This document shows positions 1 through 8,325 of a stretch of DNA of 22,089 nucleotides, one piece after another (the first letter of the stretch is position 1; every line of letters begins with the position of its first letter). Origin of the DNA: Aliicoccus sp041838435 (GTDB lineage Bacteria > Bacillota > Bacilli > Staphylococcales > Salinicoccaceae); contig JBGYPO010000165.1 in NCBI GenBank assembly GCA_041838435.1, positions 1 to 22,089 on the forward strand. Direction: 5' to 3'. Below the pieces are notes generated by a model, which saw nothing but the letters and a program-made list of their open reading frames with translations, did no database searches and was not told the origin of the DNA. The position numbers and the translations under genes are program-made.

Positions 1-264
1 AATACGATGCGGCATCGCGTGCTGTCTACAGATGTGTTGACGCGTTACATGGATTACGTGATAGACACATATAAACGTGTCACAGATGAGATATATAAAG
101 GTCATACAAAAATTAATCCATTATCGCCACGCAGCAGAAGCGGGCGACTGCCGTGTTCGATTTGTGATTTTAAGCATGCGTGTCGTATTGATCATGTATT
201 AGACAGTGACTTGCAGCGTCCTTATGACGTAGATCAGGAAAAGCTAAAGCAGTTTGAAGCATAA
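1..264 (+). CDS. addB: AddB (RexB) helicase-nuclease subunit, C-terminal end only
   Basis: This is the last part of the AddB subunit of the AddAB double-strand-break repair complex. The reading frame is open from base 1 and stops at 262-264, so the gene begins outside the window. Near the end is the spacing C-x2-C-x5-C (CSICDFKHAC), which in AddB proteins supplies three of the four cysteines that hold a 4Fe-4S cluster bracing the C-terminal nuclease domain. The helicase-like part and the first cluster cysteine are not in the window. addA starts 18 bases downstream on the same strand, the usual addBA order, so the two subunits are almost certainly co-transcribed. The identification rests on the cysteine motif plus the adjacent addA. 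Confidence 0.93.
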   Translation, partial: NTMRHRVLSTDVLTRYMDYVIDTYKRVTDEIYKGHTKINPLSPRSRSGRLPCSICDFKHACRIDHVLDSDLQRPYDVDQEKLKQFEA

Positions 265-282
265 ACTCAAGGGGAGGTTCGT

Positions 283-3200
283 ATGATGCGTTTTACAGAA
301 TCACAACAAGCAGCAATTGACACGCGCGGTACTGACATACTTGTAGCTGCCGCAGCGGGTTCAGGGAAAACAGCAGTCCTTGTTGAACGAATTATTCAAA
401 ATCTAATCCGTAACAAAGATGGCACAGAAGGCTTTGAGATTGATGAAATTTTAGTCGCGACATTTACCAATGCAAGTGCGAGGGATATGAAGGATAAAAT
501 CGAAGCCGCACTTAGAAAGCGCTTGTCGGAAAGTAGTGACGACACAGAACGTGCCTACATTAACGCACAACTTCTGAAGATGAACAATGCGCACATCTCG
601 ACCCTTCATAGTTTCTGTTTGTACCTGGTGCAGAATCATTATCAAATTATTGGGCTTGCACCGAATGTGAGAACAATTGATACGATTGAAGGCGAGTTGT
701 TACTCGAAAGTGTGATCAAAGATAACATCGAAACTAAACTTACGGCAAACGACCGCGAATTTGAAGATTTAACACGGACATTCCTTGGAAATAACAATAT
801 TGATAACTTTGTCAGCATGGTGAAATCATCCTACAAAAGCGCAATTGCAAATGCGGATGTAGACGGGTTTTTATTGGGGTTGAAAAATCAATATGTGAAT
901 GATGAATTTCTTGGTGAAATAGAAGCAACGTATCACAACCATCTATCGCGCCTTATCGAAGATCTAGCTGCGAGTTTTGAACGTGTGCGCGCACGCATGC
1001 GTAATGTTGAAGTTGAAGAAGATTACATTAGCAATGAGAAAAAATCCACATATACTCGCGTGATGAAAAAGATTGGCGGGATGTCGCTTGAAATTGAAGC
1101 GCTGCGTAATATGAGTGAGATACCTAAGACAGAAAATGTTAAGCTCACAGAGTTCTCAGCAACTGACATGAGTAATTTTGAGAAGTATATCGACTCACCT
1201 AACCATCATAAGGCTGAGATTATCAGTATGGCGGAGCTGTATGTGCGTTTAGTCAAAACATTTTTAGGATCATTAATTCATTCTAACAATGATTATAAAG
1301 ATGACTTAAGAGGTTTGAACGACATGAGAAACGCATATATCTCATTGCTTGAAGATGTTAAAGCACAGTTTTTAAAGCGCAAGCGTCGCATGGGTGTCAT
1401 CGATTTTAATGATTATGAACATCTTGCACTTGAGATATTAGCACAGGACGATATCCGAGCAATGTATCAAGAAAAATTTAAAGAAATTATGATTGATGAG
1501 TATCAGGATACGAATCCTGTTCAGGAAGCTATCCTGCAGCGCTTAAAATCTGAATCTGGTGAAAATCACATATTTATGGTTGGTGATGTGAAGCAGTCTA
1601 TCTATAAATTTAGACAGGCAGACCCAAGGATTTTTATCGATAAGTTTAAACGGTATAGCGCTTCAGATGATGGGACGCTTATTACGTTAAATAATAATTT
1701 CCGCTCAAGTCCTGGTGTGATTAATTTAACGAACCGTGTATTTGAGAGAATTATGGATGACGAAGTGGGCGACGTCACTTATGATGATACGCAGCGGCTG
1801 GTCTTTAGTAAGGTTATGGATACTGACGCACCGCCCGCTTCTTATATAGAAAATTATACAGGTACTGACGAAATTGATGATTTCAAGGATCGCTATATTG
1901 TTGAACGGATTAAATCACTCAGAAATCAAGGTGTTGAATATAGAGATATTGTCGTGCTGACCCGAGCGAAAGCACAGCATATTACACTGCAGCAACTATT
2001 GCGTCGACATCATATCCCTTCACATATTGAGTCTGATACGGGTTATTTTGAGGCCATTGAGATTCGTACAGTTAAAAGTTTACTCACGATTATCGATAAC
2101 CCATTGCAGGATGATCATTTAGTCGGTACATTACGCATTCCATTTGTGGGCTGTGATGTGAACGAAATCGCCCGTGTGCGTAACGCGAGTGATGCAACAT
2201 ATTTGTATGAAGCTATAAAAGACTATATTTTGAATTATGAAGATGCATTAAGCAACAAGTTAATTAGATTTATTGAGATACTTGAATACTTCCAAGCTGA
2301 ATCACAATATGTGAGTGTGCATGAACTTATTGAAGATGTGTACCAAACGACACGTCTTGTTGAATTCTTTAGCTCAATGTATAACGGTGAAGTCAGACGT
2401 GCGAATTTATTTCAATTTCAACAGAAAGCCCGTGAATTTGAAGCGCAGCGACATATTACGCTATATGAATTTTTATCTTATATTAATGAATTGTTGAATG
2501 AAGAGAAAGACTTTGGTGAAGAATCAGTGCTGAGCGCTGAGGATGATATTGTGCGTATTATGACGATACATAAATCTAAAGGATTAGAATTTAAAAACGT
2601 TATATACTACCATCTTGAGAAAGATATCGAAAACAAGTCTCGAAAAGAACCAATGATTCATTTACACAATACACATGGACTTGCGATGAAGACGCTTGAT
2701 GTAGAAAATGTATCTGCGTTAAGAAACATGCATTCTGTGTTAATGAGCGATGCAATTAAACAAGAATTATATAGTGAAGAGATGCGCTTGATGTATGTTG
2801 CATTTACGCGTGCAGAAGAACGGTTAATTTTACCGCTGAATCATAACAAAGATATATCGCTAAAATATGCAATTTCAAGAGATAATGATGGCGTAATAGA
2901 GCGGAACATTCGTTTGAACTTACCTAATTTCAAAGATATGCTCACACCGATTGCAATGTATTTAAAGTCGCCTGAAGCGCTCAAGCTCGAGACCGATGGT
3001 ATAGAGATTGAACCACAGCTCGATATGGAATTTTTTGAAGTCTCAGAAGCAGACGATAAAGATACACGTCTGACAAAAGCGGATATTCTCGAGGATATTG
3101 TTGATACATTGCCACAAATTGAGACTGATGAAAGCTTGCGGACACGTATAATGTACGAGTATGAAAGCCCAAATAATCTTTCTGAAAAAGTATTTAAGGA

Positions 3201-3843
3201 ATCAGTGACTGAAATAAAAAGAAGAAATGAAGTCCCGCCTGATGAGTCACAGGTGCGGCGCACTTTTAAAACGGATATGTTAGAAAAACCAAAGTTTATA
3301 GAAGAGCGCTTATCTGCAAGTACGGTAGGTACATGGATGCACGAGTGGATGATGATTGTTGTTAAGTACATGGATAAGATTGAACAGCAGGAAAATCAAA
3401 CAGATTTTCTGAATGACTTACTCACGGAGATAGCAGTTAACATGTCATTAACAGACGCGATGCGCACACGCTTTGTCAGTCATGCTCAGAAGTTTTTAGC
3501 TGATGAGGCAATGCAGCGACTATTTAGAAATCGGGTTGCTGTATACACTGAGCGTCCATTCATCATGAATCAGCGCGCAGTGGGTGAAGATACTGTTCCG
3601 GAGCAAATGGTGCAGGGTATTATTGATTTAATTATAGAGACAGAAGACGGGTTTGCGATCATTGATTATAAAACGGATTATATTGATGAAACAATGGAAG
3701 CAGAGGACTTAATCAATCGCTATTTTAAGCAGGTAGAATTATACACACGTGCTATAGAAAAAGTTACAGGCGCAACTGGAAATGTCAGTGCATATTTATA
3801 TTTCTTTAATTGGAGAGGTGGCGCGATACAAGTTAATGTTTAA
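283..3843 (+). CDS. addA: AddA (RexA) ATP-dependent helicase/nuclease subunit A
   Basis: AddA is the SF1A (UvrD-like) 3'-5' helicase and nuclease subunit of the complex that processes DNA ends for RecA. Visible motifs are the Q-motif region (TESQQAAI, residues 5-12), Walker A (GSGKT, 26-30), Walker B with D405-E406 followed by YQDTNPVQ, the VGDVKQSIYKFRQ segment near 433-446, and a late helicase motif reading IMTIHKSKGLEF. The C-terminal RecB-type nuclease carries D1115 (GIID) and the D1128-x-K1130 pair in IIDYKTD, so both activities look intact. The 1186-residue length is normal for AddA. A GGGGAGG ribosome binding site at 271-277 lies 5 bases before ATG 283 and 8 before the adjacent ATG 286, so either codon may be used. 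The next gene overlaps its stop. Confidence 0.97.
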   Translation: MMRFTESQQAAIDTRGTDILVAAAAGSGKTAVLVERIIQNLIRNKDGTEGFEIDEILVATFTNASARDMKDKIEAALRKRLSESSDDTERAYINAQLLKMNNAHISTLHSFCLYLVQNHYQIIGLAPNVRTIDTIEGELLLESVIKDNIETKLTANDREFEDLTRTFLGNNNIDNFVSMVKSSYKSAIANADVDGFLLGLKNQYVNDEFLGEIEATYHNHLSRLIEDLAASFERVRARMRNVEVEEDYISNEKKSTYTRVMKKIGGMSLEIEALRNMSEIPKTENVKLTEFSATDMSNFEKYIDSPNHHKAEIISMAELYVRLVKTFLGSLIHSNNDYKDDLRGLNDMRNAYISLLEDVKAQFLKRKRRMGVIDFNDYEHLALEILAQDDIRAMYQEKFKEIMIDEYQDTNPVQEAILQRLKSESGENHIFMVGDVKQSIYKFRQADPRIFIDKFKRYSASDDGTLITLNNNFRSSPGVINLTNRVFERIMDDEVGDVTYDDTQRLVFSKVMDTDAPPASYIENYTGTDEIDDFKDRYIVERIKSLRNQGVEYRDIVVLTRAKAQHITLQQLLRRHHIPSHIESDTGYFEAIEIRTVKSLLTIIDNPLQDDHLVGTLRIPFVGCDVNEIARVRNASDATYLYEAIKDYILNYEDALSNKLIRFIEILEYFQAESQYVSVHELIEDVYQTTRLVEFFSSMYNGEVRRANLFQFQQKAREFEAQRHITLYEFLSYINELLNEEKDFGEESVLSAEDDIVRIMTIHKSKGLEFKNVIYYHLEKDIENKSRKEPMIHLHNTHGLAMKTLDVENVSALRNMHSVLMSDAIKQELYSEEMRLMYVAFTRAEERLILPLNHNKDISLKYAISRDNDGVIERNIRLNLPNFKDMLTPIAMYLKSPEALKLETDGIEIEPQLDMEFFEVSEADDKDTRLTKADILEDIVDTLPQIETDESLRTRIMYEYESPNNLSEKVFKESVTEIKRRNEVPPDESQVRRTFKTDMLEKPKFIEERLSASTVGTWMHEWMMIVVKYMDKIEQQENQTDFLNDLLTEIAVNMSLTDAMRTRFVSHAQKFLADEAMQRLFRNRVAVYTERPFIMNQRAVGEDTVPEQMVQGIIDLIIETEDGFAIIDYKTDYIDETMEAEDLINRYFKQVELYTRAIEKVTGATGNVSAYLYFFNWRGGAIQVNV

Positions 3844-4939
3844 TCACCGGTTTATACAACTATCACTCGCTGTTGCCTTATTGTTATTGCTGCTTTTAAA
3901 CGGTTTATATTATATGATGCCTTACAGTGCGACCAATCCATATGAGTACTTTCAAACACGTGAGCTGATGACCTATGAGCTTTTAAACATTTTTATAGGC
4001 GGGACGACGGTACCATTTTTAGCATTGATTATCGGTTACACGATGTCCTCGATGAGAAAATGGGTGAAGCCATCAAAATTGTTGACGACAGGTATACTGC
4101 TCATGCTTGGTTCTGTGTTAATCGCTATCTTTATATTTGGCTTTGAACAGTTTCCATTCATCATGTTTGCATCGATTGTGGCCATTTTATTTTTACGCAG
4201 TCATTGGATGGTTTTAGTCATCTCAAGTATTGTCATATATATCTTATATATCATGGCAAGTATCCTGCCGAGTTATTTATCGACAATCGTGTCGAACTAT
4301 GACGGAATATATTCAGCGATTCAAGAAATTACGGAATACACGCGGGTGTTTTCATCAAGTGATTACTTTGCGATACTCGGGTTAAACTTCTCACTCTTTA
4401 CCGGCAACTTCTTTGAAGCGTTATATGCATCGATGTTTACAGTGTTGCCATGGATTTTAGTGGGGATTTTTGCGCATAAGATTCAAATAGAAAAAGTAAT
4501 TGAAGAGCATACTTTAATGTTCTTCATCTTGTTTGCAACACTTGTCAGTTCGAGTGTGGCACTTAAACTTATCCAAATGTTTGCACTCGGGTCTTATAGC
4601 GGCAGTTTAATATCAGATAATATTGCTGGACCGCTTCTGGCTATTAGTTATTTCTTATTTTTAGCATTCATCATCAACATCACACCGCGTCGCGCGACAT
4701 ACGTATTAGAGGTACTCGGTAAACGTGCGCTTACGGCCTATTTAATCTCGCATATCACCTACTTCATCATCTATTATGGTGTCGGATTCTCGATGTACGG
4801 TGAAGTCTCATTAATGCGCAGTTTAATGACGACGTTTATTATGTTCATGGCACTTCTCGTGCTAGCTCATATTGCTAAGCATTATAAGATAAAAACAATC
4901 GAGGATTATTTATTTAGTAATATTAAAATTCAAACATAG
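3836..4939 (+). CDS. DUF418-like polytopic membrane protein
   Basis: This is a very hydrophobic protein of 367 residues from the chosen ATG, with roughly nine or ten membrane segments. Two places resemble the DUF418 (YeiB-like) family: an early loop and helix reading FIGGTTVPFLALIIGYTMSS, and a C-terminal GKRALTAYLISH, comparable to the 'GRmALTnYL' signature of that family. DUF418 proteins are distantly related to membrane acyltransferases, but their substrates are mostly unknown, so no reaction is assigned. The frame is also open upstream to an ATG at 3782 inside addA. I prefer ATG 3836, which overlaps the addA stop by 8 bases and suggests translational coupling. The purine-rich GGAGAGG at 3812-3818 is rather far away (17 bases), so the start is uncertain. 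No terminator separates it from addA. Confidence 0.6.
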   Translation: MFNHRFIQLSLAVALLLLLLLNGLYYMMPYSATNPYEYFQTRELMTYELLNIFIGGTTVPFLALIIGYTMSSMRKWVKPSKLLTTGILLMLGSVLIAIFIFGFEQFPFIMFASIVAILFLRSHWMVLVISSIVIYILYIMASILPSYLSTIVSNYDGIYSAIQEITEYTRVFSSSDYFAILGLNFSLFTGNFFEALYASMFTVLPWILVGIFAHKIQIEKVIEEHTLMFFILFATLVSSSVALKLIQMFALGSYSGSLISDNIAGPLLAISYFLFLAFIINITPRRATYVLEVLGKRALTAYLISHITYFIIYYGVGFSMYGEVSLMRSLMTTFIMFMALLVLAHIAKHYKIKTIEDYLFSNIKIQT

Positions 4940-4947
4940 CAGAATTT

Positions 4948-4956
4948 TGTTATAAT
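4948..4956 (+). promoter_or_regulatory. Extended -10 promoter for the FAH-family gene
   Basis: TGTTATAAT, a TGn-TATAAT extended -10 element with a perfect -10 hexamer, sits just after the stop of the DUF418-like gene and 25 bases before the next ATG. No good -35 hexamer is visible at the right distance, as is common for extended -10 promoters. It suggests that the downstream pair of genes is transcribed on its own. Confidence 0.6.
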
Positions 4957-4981
4957 GTAATAAAGTGAAAAGAGGGATGAT

Positions 4982-5884
4982 ATGAAATTTTTAACATTCA
5001 AGTACGAAGAAAAGACATATTATGGTGTTAAAGTAAAACGAGAAGACAAAGCTTGGATCTTACCTAAGTTATTCGAAAAATTTGGTACAGAAAAAGATTA
5101 TCCTAAAACACTAATCGATGGGATTTCTAGATATAATACATTGGATTTTCAAGAAATCGTCCGAAAATTAGTTGATTCTGCTGAAAAGAGTGATAATCCA
5201 GAAGACTATAAAGTTAGCTTCACTGACATTGTATTTTTAGCACCGGTGACGCCGCCAAACAACGTGATAGCTTTTGGACGTAATTATGCAGATCATGCGA
5301 GTGAGCTGTCGAATACTGTGGATAAGCTCTATGTATTTACAAAAGCTGCGACAAGTCTTGTTGGTGACAATCAGACAATTCCAAATCACCAAGATATAAC
5401 ATCAGAGCTTGATTACGAAGGTGAGCTTGCAGTTGTGATTGGTAAACGCGGCAAAAAGATACCTGAGTCAATGGCGCTTGACTATGTGTATGGCTATACA
5501 ATTATTAATGATATTACTGCACGCGACTTACAAAAAGAGCACGTCGATGCCTTTTTATCGAAATCACTTGAAGGTGCATCTCCGATGGGCCCTTATATTG
5601 TGACGAAAGACGAGCTGCCTCACCCAGAAAATACGACAATTGTAACGAAAGTAAACAATGAAATTAGACAAGACGGTTCAACAAGTGAAATGGTTATTAA
5701 AATCGACAAGATGATTGCTGAAGTTTCAAAGTATATTACACTTGAACCAGGTGATGTTATTGCCACAGGTACACCAGCTGGTGTTGGTGCAGGTATGAAC
5801 CCGCCGAAGTTTTTACAACCGGGAGACACTGTTAAAATATCAATCAATGGTATTGGTACGCTAACTACTCATATAAGTAAGTAA
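4982..5884 (+). CDS. Fumarylacetoacetate hydrolase (FAH) family protein
   Basis: A 300-residue member of the FAH superfamily, whose enzymes hydrolyse or decarboxylate acyl-pyruvates and related beta-dicarbonyl compounds using a bound divalent metal. The C-terminal catalytic fold starts near residue 90 (PNNVIAFGRNYADHASEL). The metal ligands can be read as E146 and E148 in DYEGELAVVIGK and D177 in IINDITARD; the GDVIATGTPAGVG segment near the C-terminus is also characteristic. The N-terminal 80 residues form the small variable domain found in staphylococcal and Bacillus relatives. It is preceded by an AGAGGGA ribosome binding site at 4970-4976. The exact substrate cannot be told from sequence: acylpyruvase, oxaloacetate decarboxylase and homoprotocatechuate-type isomerase/decarboxylase activities all occur in this family. 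yisL follows 23 bases after the stop, probably on the same mRNA. Confidence 0.9.
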   Translation: MKFLTFKYEEKTYYGVKVKREDKAWILPKLFEKFGTEKDYPKTLIDGISRYNTLDFQEIVRKLVDSAEKSDNPEDYKVSFTDIVFLAPVTPPNNVIAFGRNYADHASELSNTVDKLYVFTKAATSLVGDNQTIPNHQDITSELDYEGELAVVIGKRGKKIPESMALDYVYGYTIINDITARDLQKEHVDAFLSKSLEGASPMGPYIVTKDELPHPENTTIVTKVNNEIRQDGSTSEMVIKIDKMIAEVSKYITLEPGDVIATGTPAGVGAGMNPPKFLQPGDTVKISINGIGTLTTHISK

Positions 5885-5907
5885 AATAGATCTAGGAGGA
5901 AATTAGA

Positions 5908-6309
5908 ATGACAACTGGTTTATTGCATACGCATTTGGCTTCAACAATTATCATCATATTATTATATGCAATTGTAATGTATTTATATCGTAGCCAAAAA
6001 GGTGCGACAAAAGCATCAACTGTAGTTCATATGGTATTGCGTGTATTCATGGTCATCATGCTGTTTAGTGGTTTAGGAATATATGTAGGCGCAATGGATT
6101 ACATCTCGGAATTAGATAATGGACACATGTTATATGGTCTGAAGGCGCTTGCTGGTCTGTTAACAATCGCAACGATTGAAATGAGTTTAGTTTCAGCGAA
6201 GAAACAACGTAAGATTATGAATACAATGTTAATCGTGTTCATCATCATGTTAGTAATAACAGTGTTGCTTGGTGGTTACCTAGACATGGGTACGCTGAAC
6301 TTTTTCTAA
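5908..6309 (+). CDS. yisL: YisL/DUF1516 family small membrane protein
   Basis: A 133-residue protein with four predicted membrane helices (about residues 6-25, 37-60, 73-92 and 105-128) and a basic loop reading SAKKQRK between helices 3 and 4. This layout matches the YisL/DUF1516 (UPF0344) family of Bacilli, whose function is unknown. It has a perfect AGGAGG ribosome binding site at 5894-5899 and is followed at once by a rho-independent terminator, so it is the last gene of the unit begun by the FAH gene. In staphylococci the FAH and YisL genes are likewise neighbours downstream of the add genes (recalled from general knowledge, not checked). Confidence 0.8.
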   Translation: MTTGLLHTHLASTIIIILLYAIVMYLYRSQKGATKASTVVHMVLRVFMVIMLFSGLGIYVGAMDYISELDNGHMLYGLKALAGLLTIATIEMSLVSAKKQRKIMNTMLIVFIIMLVITVLLGGYLDMGTLNFF

Positions 6310-6321
6310 ATAATGAACATT

Positions 6322-6346
6322 GACGGGTCTAGTACCCGTCTTTTTT
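6322..6346 (+). terminator. Rho-independent terminator after yisL
   Basis: A 7-bp perfect stem GACGGGT/ACCCGTC (6322-6328 with 6334-6340) around a 5-base loop is followed directly by six T residues at 6341-6346. It ends the FAH-yisL unit and separates it from the GH13 gene. Confidence 0.9.
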
Positions 6347-6360
6347 ATGAACATTTAATG

Positions 6361-6395
6361 AACACCAGTGTTTTAATGAAAATATATTGTATACT
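6361..6395 (+). promoter_or_regulatory. Probable promoter of the GH13 gene, with a short dyad
   Basis: TATACT at 6390-6395 is a good -10 match 29 bases before the start codon. No convincing -35 is visible. A short dyad, AACAC-ca-GTGTT (6361-6372), lies where the -35 region should be and could be a repressor site, but a palindrome this short can arise by chance. Confidence 0.35.
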
Positions 6396-6424
6396 TGATT
6401 CAACATGATGAAGAGGTAATAGTG

Positions 6425-7855
6425 ATGAAAAAGATAACCATTGCATTATTAATGACCATGCTCGTTATGACTTCAATGAACGTAACGGCGCATGCAGAAG
6501 AAGAAATGCCAGATAGAATGTATTCAGTTGTCACCGATCGTTTTTATAACTTTGTTAGCTCAAATGATGAAGGTGTAAGTGGTGGAGACAGCAGATACCC
6601 ATTTGGCGGTGACTTTAGAGGTATTATCAATTACATAGATTATATAGATGAGCTCGGATTAAATACGATCCACGTATCACCTGTATTTAATCACGATACA
6701 GACGACTATCTCGGGTATGCTGTCGTTGACTATGATATTGCAAGTGCATTTGGTGGCCATGAAGATTTCACAGCGCTATTAGAAGAAGCACATGCGCGTG
6801 ATATGAAGGTCGTCGTCGATTTCCCACTTACGATTGGTCAATCGTTTGAAGGAAACACGGAACTCAGCACAACGGATGATGTGTTGACAAGCGATTTGCA
6901 GGCTGAGTATTTTGATTTATATGATGTGGATGCAATCGATATGACTAATGATGACAATACTGAATATATAAGAGAGGTACTTTCAGAGTTTGTTGATGCG
7001 TATCCAGTGGACGGTGTGAGTTTCTTTATCGTGCAGGACGGTATTGATGGAAGTGCGTTCATACCAGAAGGAATCACGAGTTACGCAATTGCGACGCAGC
7101 CTGACTTAACAGTATCAGGGTTTGATCATGTGGCTACAGATGAAATCCGACAGGATGTTGCGCACTCTTTCCATTATTTCGATAATGAGATTTTTGAATA
7201 TCCAGAAGATTATGAGCCGTTACTGTTAGCTGATCACTGGTTTAGCGAACGTTTTACATATGAATCTGTAGAGTTACGCGCATTCCCAGGCACACGTGTT
7301 CAGCAATTATCAATATATCTTCTTGGCTACCCAGGACCAATGTCATATTATTATGGTACCGAGATTGCTCAGAACGGTAATACACTTGAAACCATTCACC
7401 CACAGATGAACTTCTGGACCGATACAGAAGCGTATGATCACATGAAAGTTTCTTCAGAAGTATTCGGACGTTTTCCAAAAATGTATGAAGGTGAGATTGA
7501 GACACTTTTAAATGAAAGTGGACATTACGTTGTGAGATACCATACCGCAGAAGATGAAGCGGATTTTATCTTGAGAATCAACGATTCATCCTCGACACGC
7601 GGTTTTAGTATGAGTACAGATGAAGTTGGTGAAAGTATGATGCTGAGTGGCGTATTGACAGGTGAGATAGCCCGCAGCAACTCGGACTCTAACTACATTA
7701 CAGTATTAGACCGAGAGACGAGTGACTTGTTCGCTATCATCGATAATGTTGGACTTAACTACTGGTACTTACTGGCTTCTGTATTAATATTTGGTGGATT
7801 CGTTCTATTCTTATATGTCGTAGCGAAACGCCGACCTGCAACGAATGTGAAATAA
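6425..7855 (+). CDS. Secreted, membrane-anchored GH13-like protein, catalytic residues apparently lost
   Basis: A 476-residue protein with a signal peptide (MKKITIALLMTMLV.. ending AHA before EEE, about residue 25), a GH13 alpha-amylase-type barrel, and one C-terminal membrane helix (about 446-468) followed by a basic tail (KRRPATNVK). The start is ATG 6425, 8 bases after AAGAGG at 6411-6416; an upstream in-frame ATG at 6395 lacks a ribosome site. The fold is shown by MYSVVTDRFYNF, YIDELGLNTIHVSPVF and GPMSYYYGTEIAQNG (E313). The active site is degenerate. Region I reads VVVDFPLT (D132 kept, the Asn-His lost). Region II reads DGVSFFIV, with Ser199 and Phe201 where Arg and the Asp nucleophile belong. 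Region IV reads LADHWFSERF, with Trp272 for the transition-state Asp. No clear region III Glu acid/base is seen. It is therefore probably a non-catalytic carbohydrate-binding or surface protein. Confidence 0.8.
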   Translation: MKKITIALLMTMLVMTSMNVTAHAEEEMPDRMYSVVTDRFYNFVSSNDEGVSGGDSRYPFGGDFRGIINYIDYIDELGLNTIHVSPVFNHDTDDYLGYAVVDYDIASAFGGHEDFTALLEEAHARDMKVVVDFPLTIGQSFEGNTELSTTDDVLTSDLQAEYFDLYDVDAIDMTNDDNTEYIREVLSEFVDAYPVDGVSFFIVQDGIDGSAFIPEGITSYAIATQPDLTVSGFDHVATDEIRQDVAHSFHYFDNEIFEYPEDYEPLLLADHWFSERFTYESVELRAFPGTRVQQLSIYLLGYPGPMSYYYGTEIAQNGNTLETIHPQMNFWTDTEAYDHMKVSSEVFGRFPKMYEGEIETLLNESGHYVVRYHTAEDEADFILRINDSSSTRGFSMSTDEVGESMMLSGVLTGEIARSNSDSNYITVLDRETSDLFAIIDNVGLNYWYLLASVLIFGGFVLFLYVVAKRRPATNVK

Positions 7856-7859
7856 GTAT

Positions 7860-7907
7860 AAGGCTGCTGAAATGTCATTTTGACTATTCAGCAGCCTTAT
7901 TTTGTTT
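7860..7907 (+). terminator. Rho-independent terminator after the GH13 gene
   Basis: AAGGCTGCTGAA (7860-7871) pairs perfectly with TTCAGCAGCCTT (7887-7898), a 12-bp stem with a 15-base loop, followed by ATTTTGTTT. It begins 5 bases after the stop codon. The sequence from here to the repeat array (about 7908-8012) holds no gene. It contains only a short AGATAA-c-TTATCT dyad at 7938-7950 and A/T-rich filler. Confidence 0.88.
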
Positions 7908-8012
7908 GTGGGTAATTTGAAAGAATCATCGCGTAGAAGATAACTTATCTATCGTCTATACGAGAATCGCTTATAAAGAAGATTAAGTATCAAGTGACTC
8001 ATTGTCTTATCA

Positions 8013-8269
8013 CAGTGACCCAATGCAGGGTAGTTCGAGTCACTGTGAAACGACAGTGACCCAGTGCAGGGTAGTTCGAGTCACTGTGAAACGACAGTGA
8101 CCCAATGCAGGGTAGTTCGAGTCACTGTGAAACGACAGTGACCTTATACAGGGTAGTTCGAGTCACTGTGAAACGACAGTGACCCAATGCAGGGTAGTTC
8201 GAGTCACTGTGAAACGACAGTGACCCAATGCAGGGTAGTTCGGGTCACTGTAAAACGACAGTGACCCAA
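8013..8269. repeat. Tandem array of 41-bp hairpin units, 6 copies plus an 11-bp partial
   Basis: Units start at 8013, 8054, 8095, 8136, 8177 and 8218, an exact 41-bp period, with an 11-base partial unit at 8259-8269. Each full unit begins CAGTGAC and carries the reverse complement GTCACTG about 20 bases later, so each can fold into a stem of 7-9 bp; the last full copy has the perfect pair CAGTGACCC/GGGTCACTG. Neighbouring units can pair in the other register as well (GTCACTGT with ACAGTGAC across GAAACG). Copies 1, 3 and 5 are identical. The differences in copies 2, 4 and 6 all fall outside the seven-base arms. There are no unique spacers, so it is not a CRISPR array. It fills most of the 470-base gap between the GH13 gene and a decayed regulator. 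Confidence 0.95.
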
Positions 8270-8325
8270 TTTTATTAATATATTGTTCATATAACTATGA
8301 AATGAGAAGTAAAAGAGGGGATTCC

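Noticed and set aside
1..264. A complete small gene starting at ATG 7
   Set aside because: The frame is open back to base 1, and the cysteine spacing and following addA show it to be the AddB C-terminus.
2841..3371. 176-codon open frame antisense to addA
   Set aside because: Overlaps conserved addA coding sequence, has no ribosome binding site and no recognisable family text.
7908..8012. Possible insertion sequence or MITE remnant before the 41-bp array
   Set aside because: Only a 13-base dyad and loosely similar AGAATC..AAGAT stretches are present; no matched ends or target-site duplication can be shown.
8013..8269. CRISPR array
   Set aside because: The units are directly tandem with no unique spacers of regular length, and there are no cas genes in the window.
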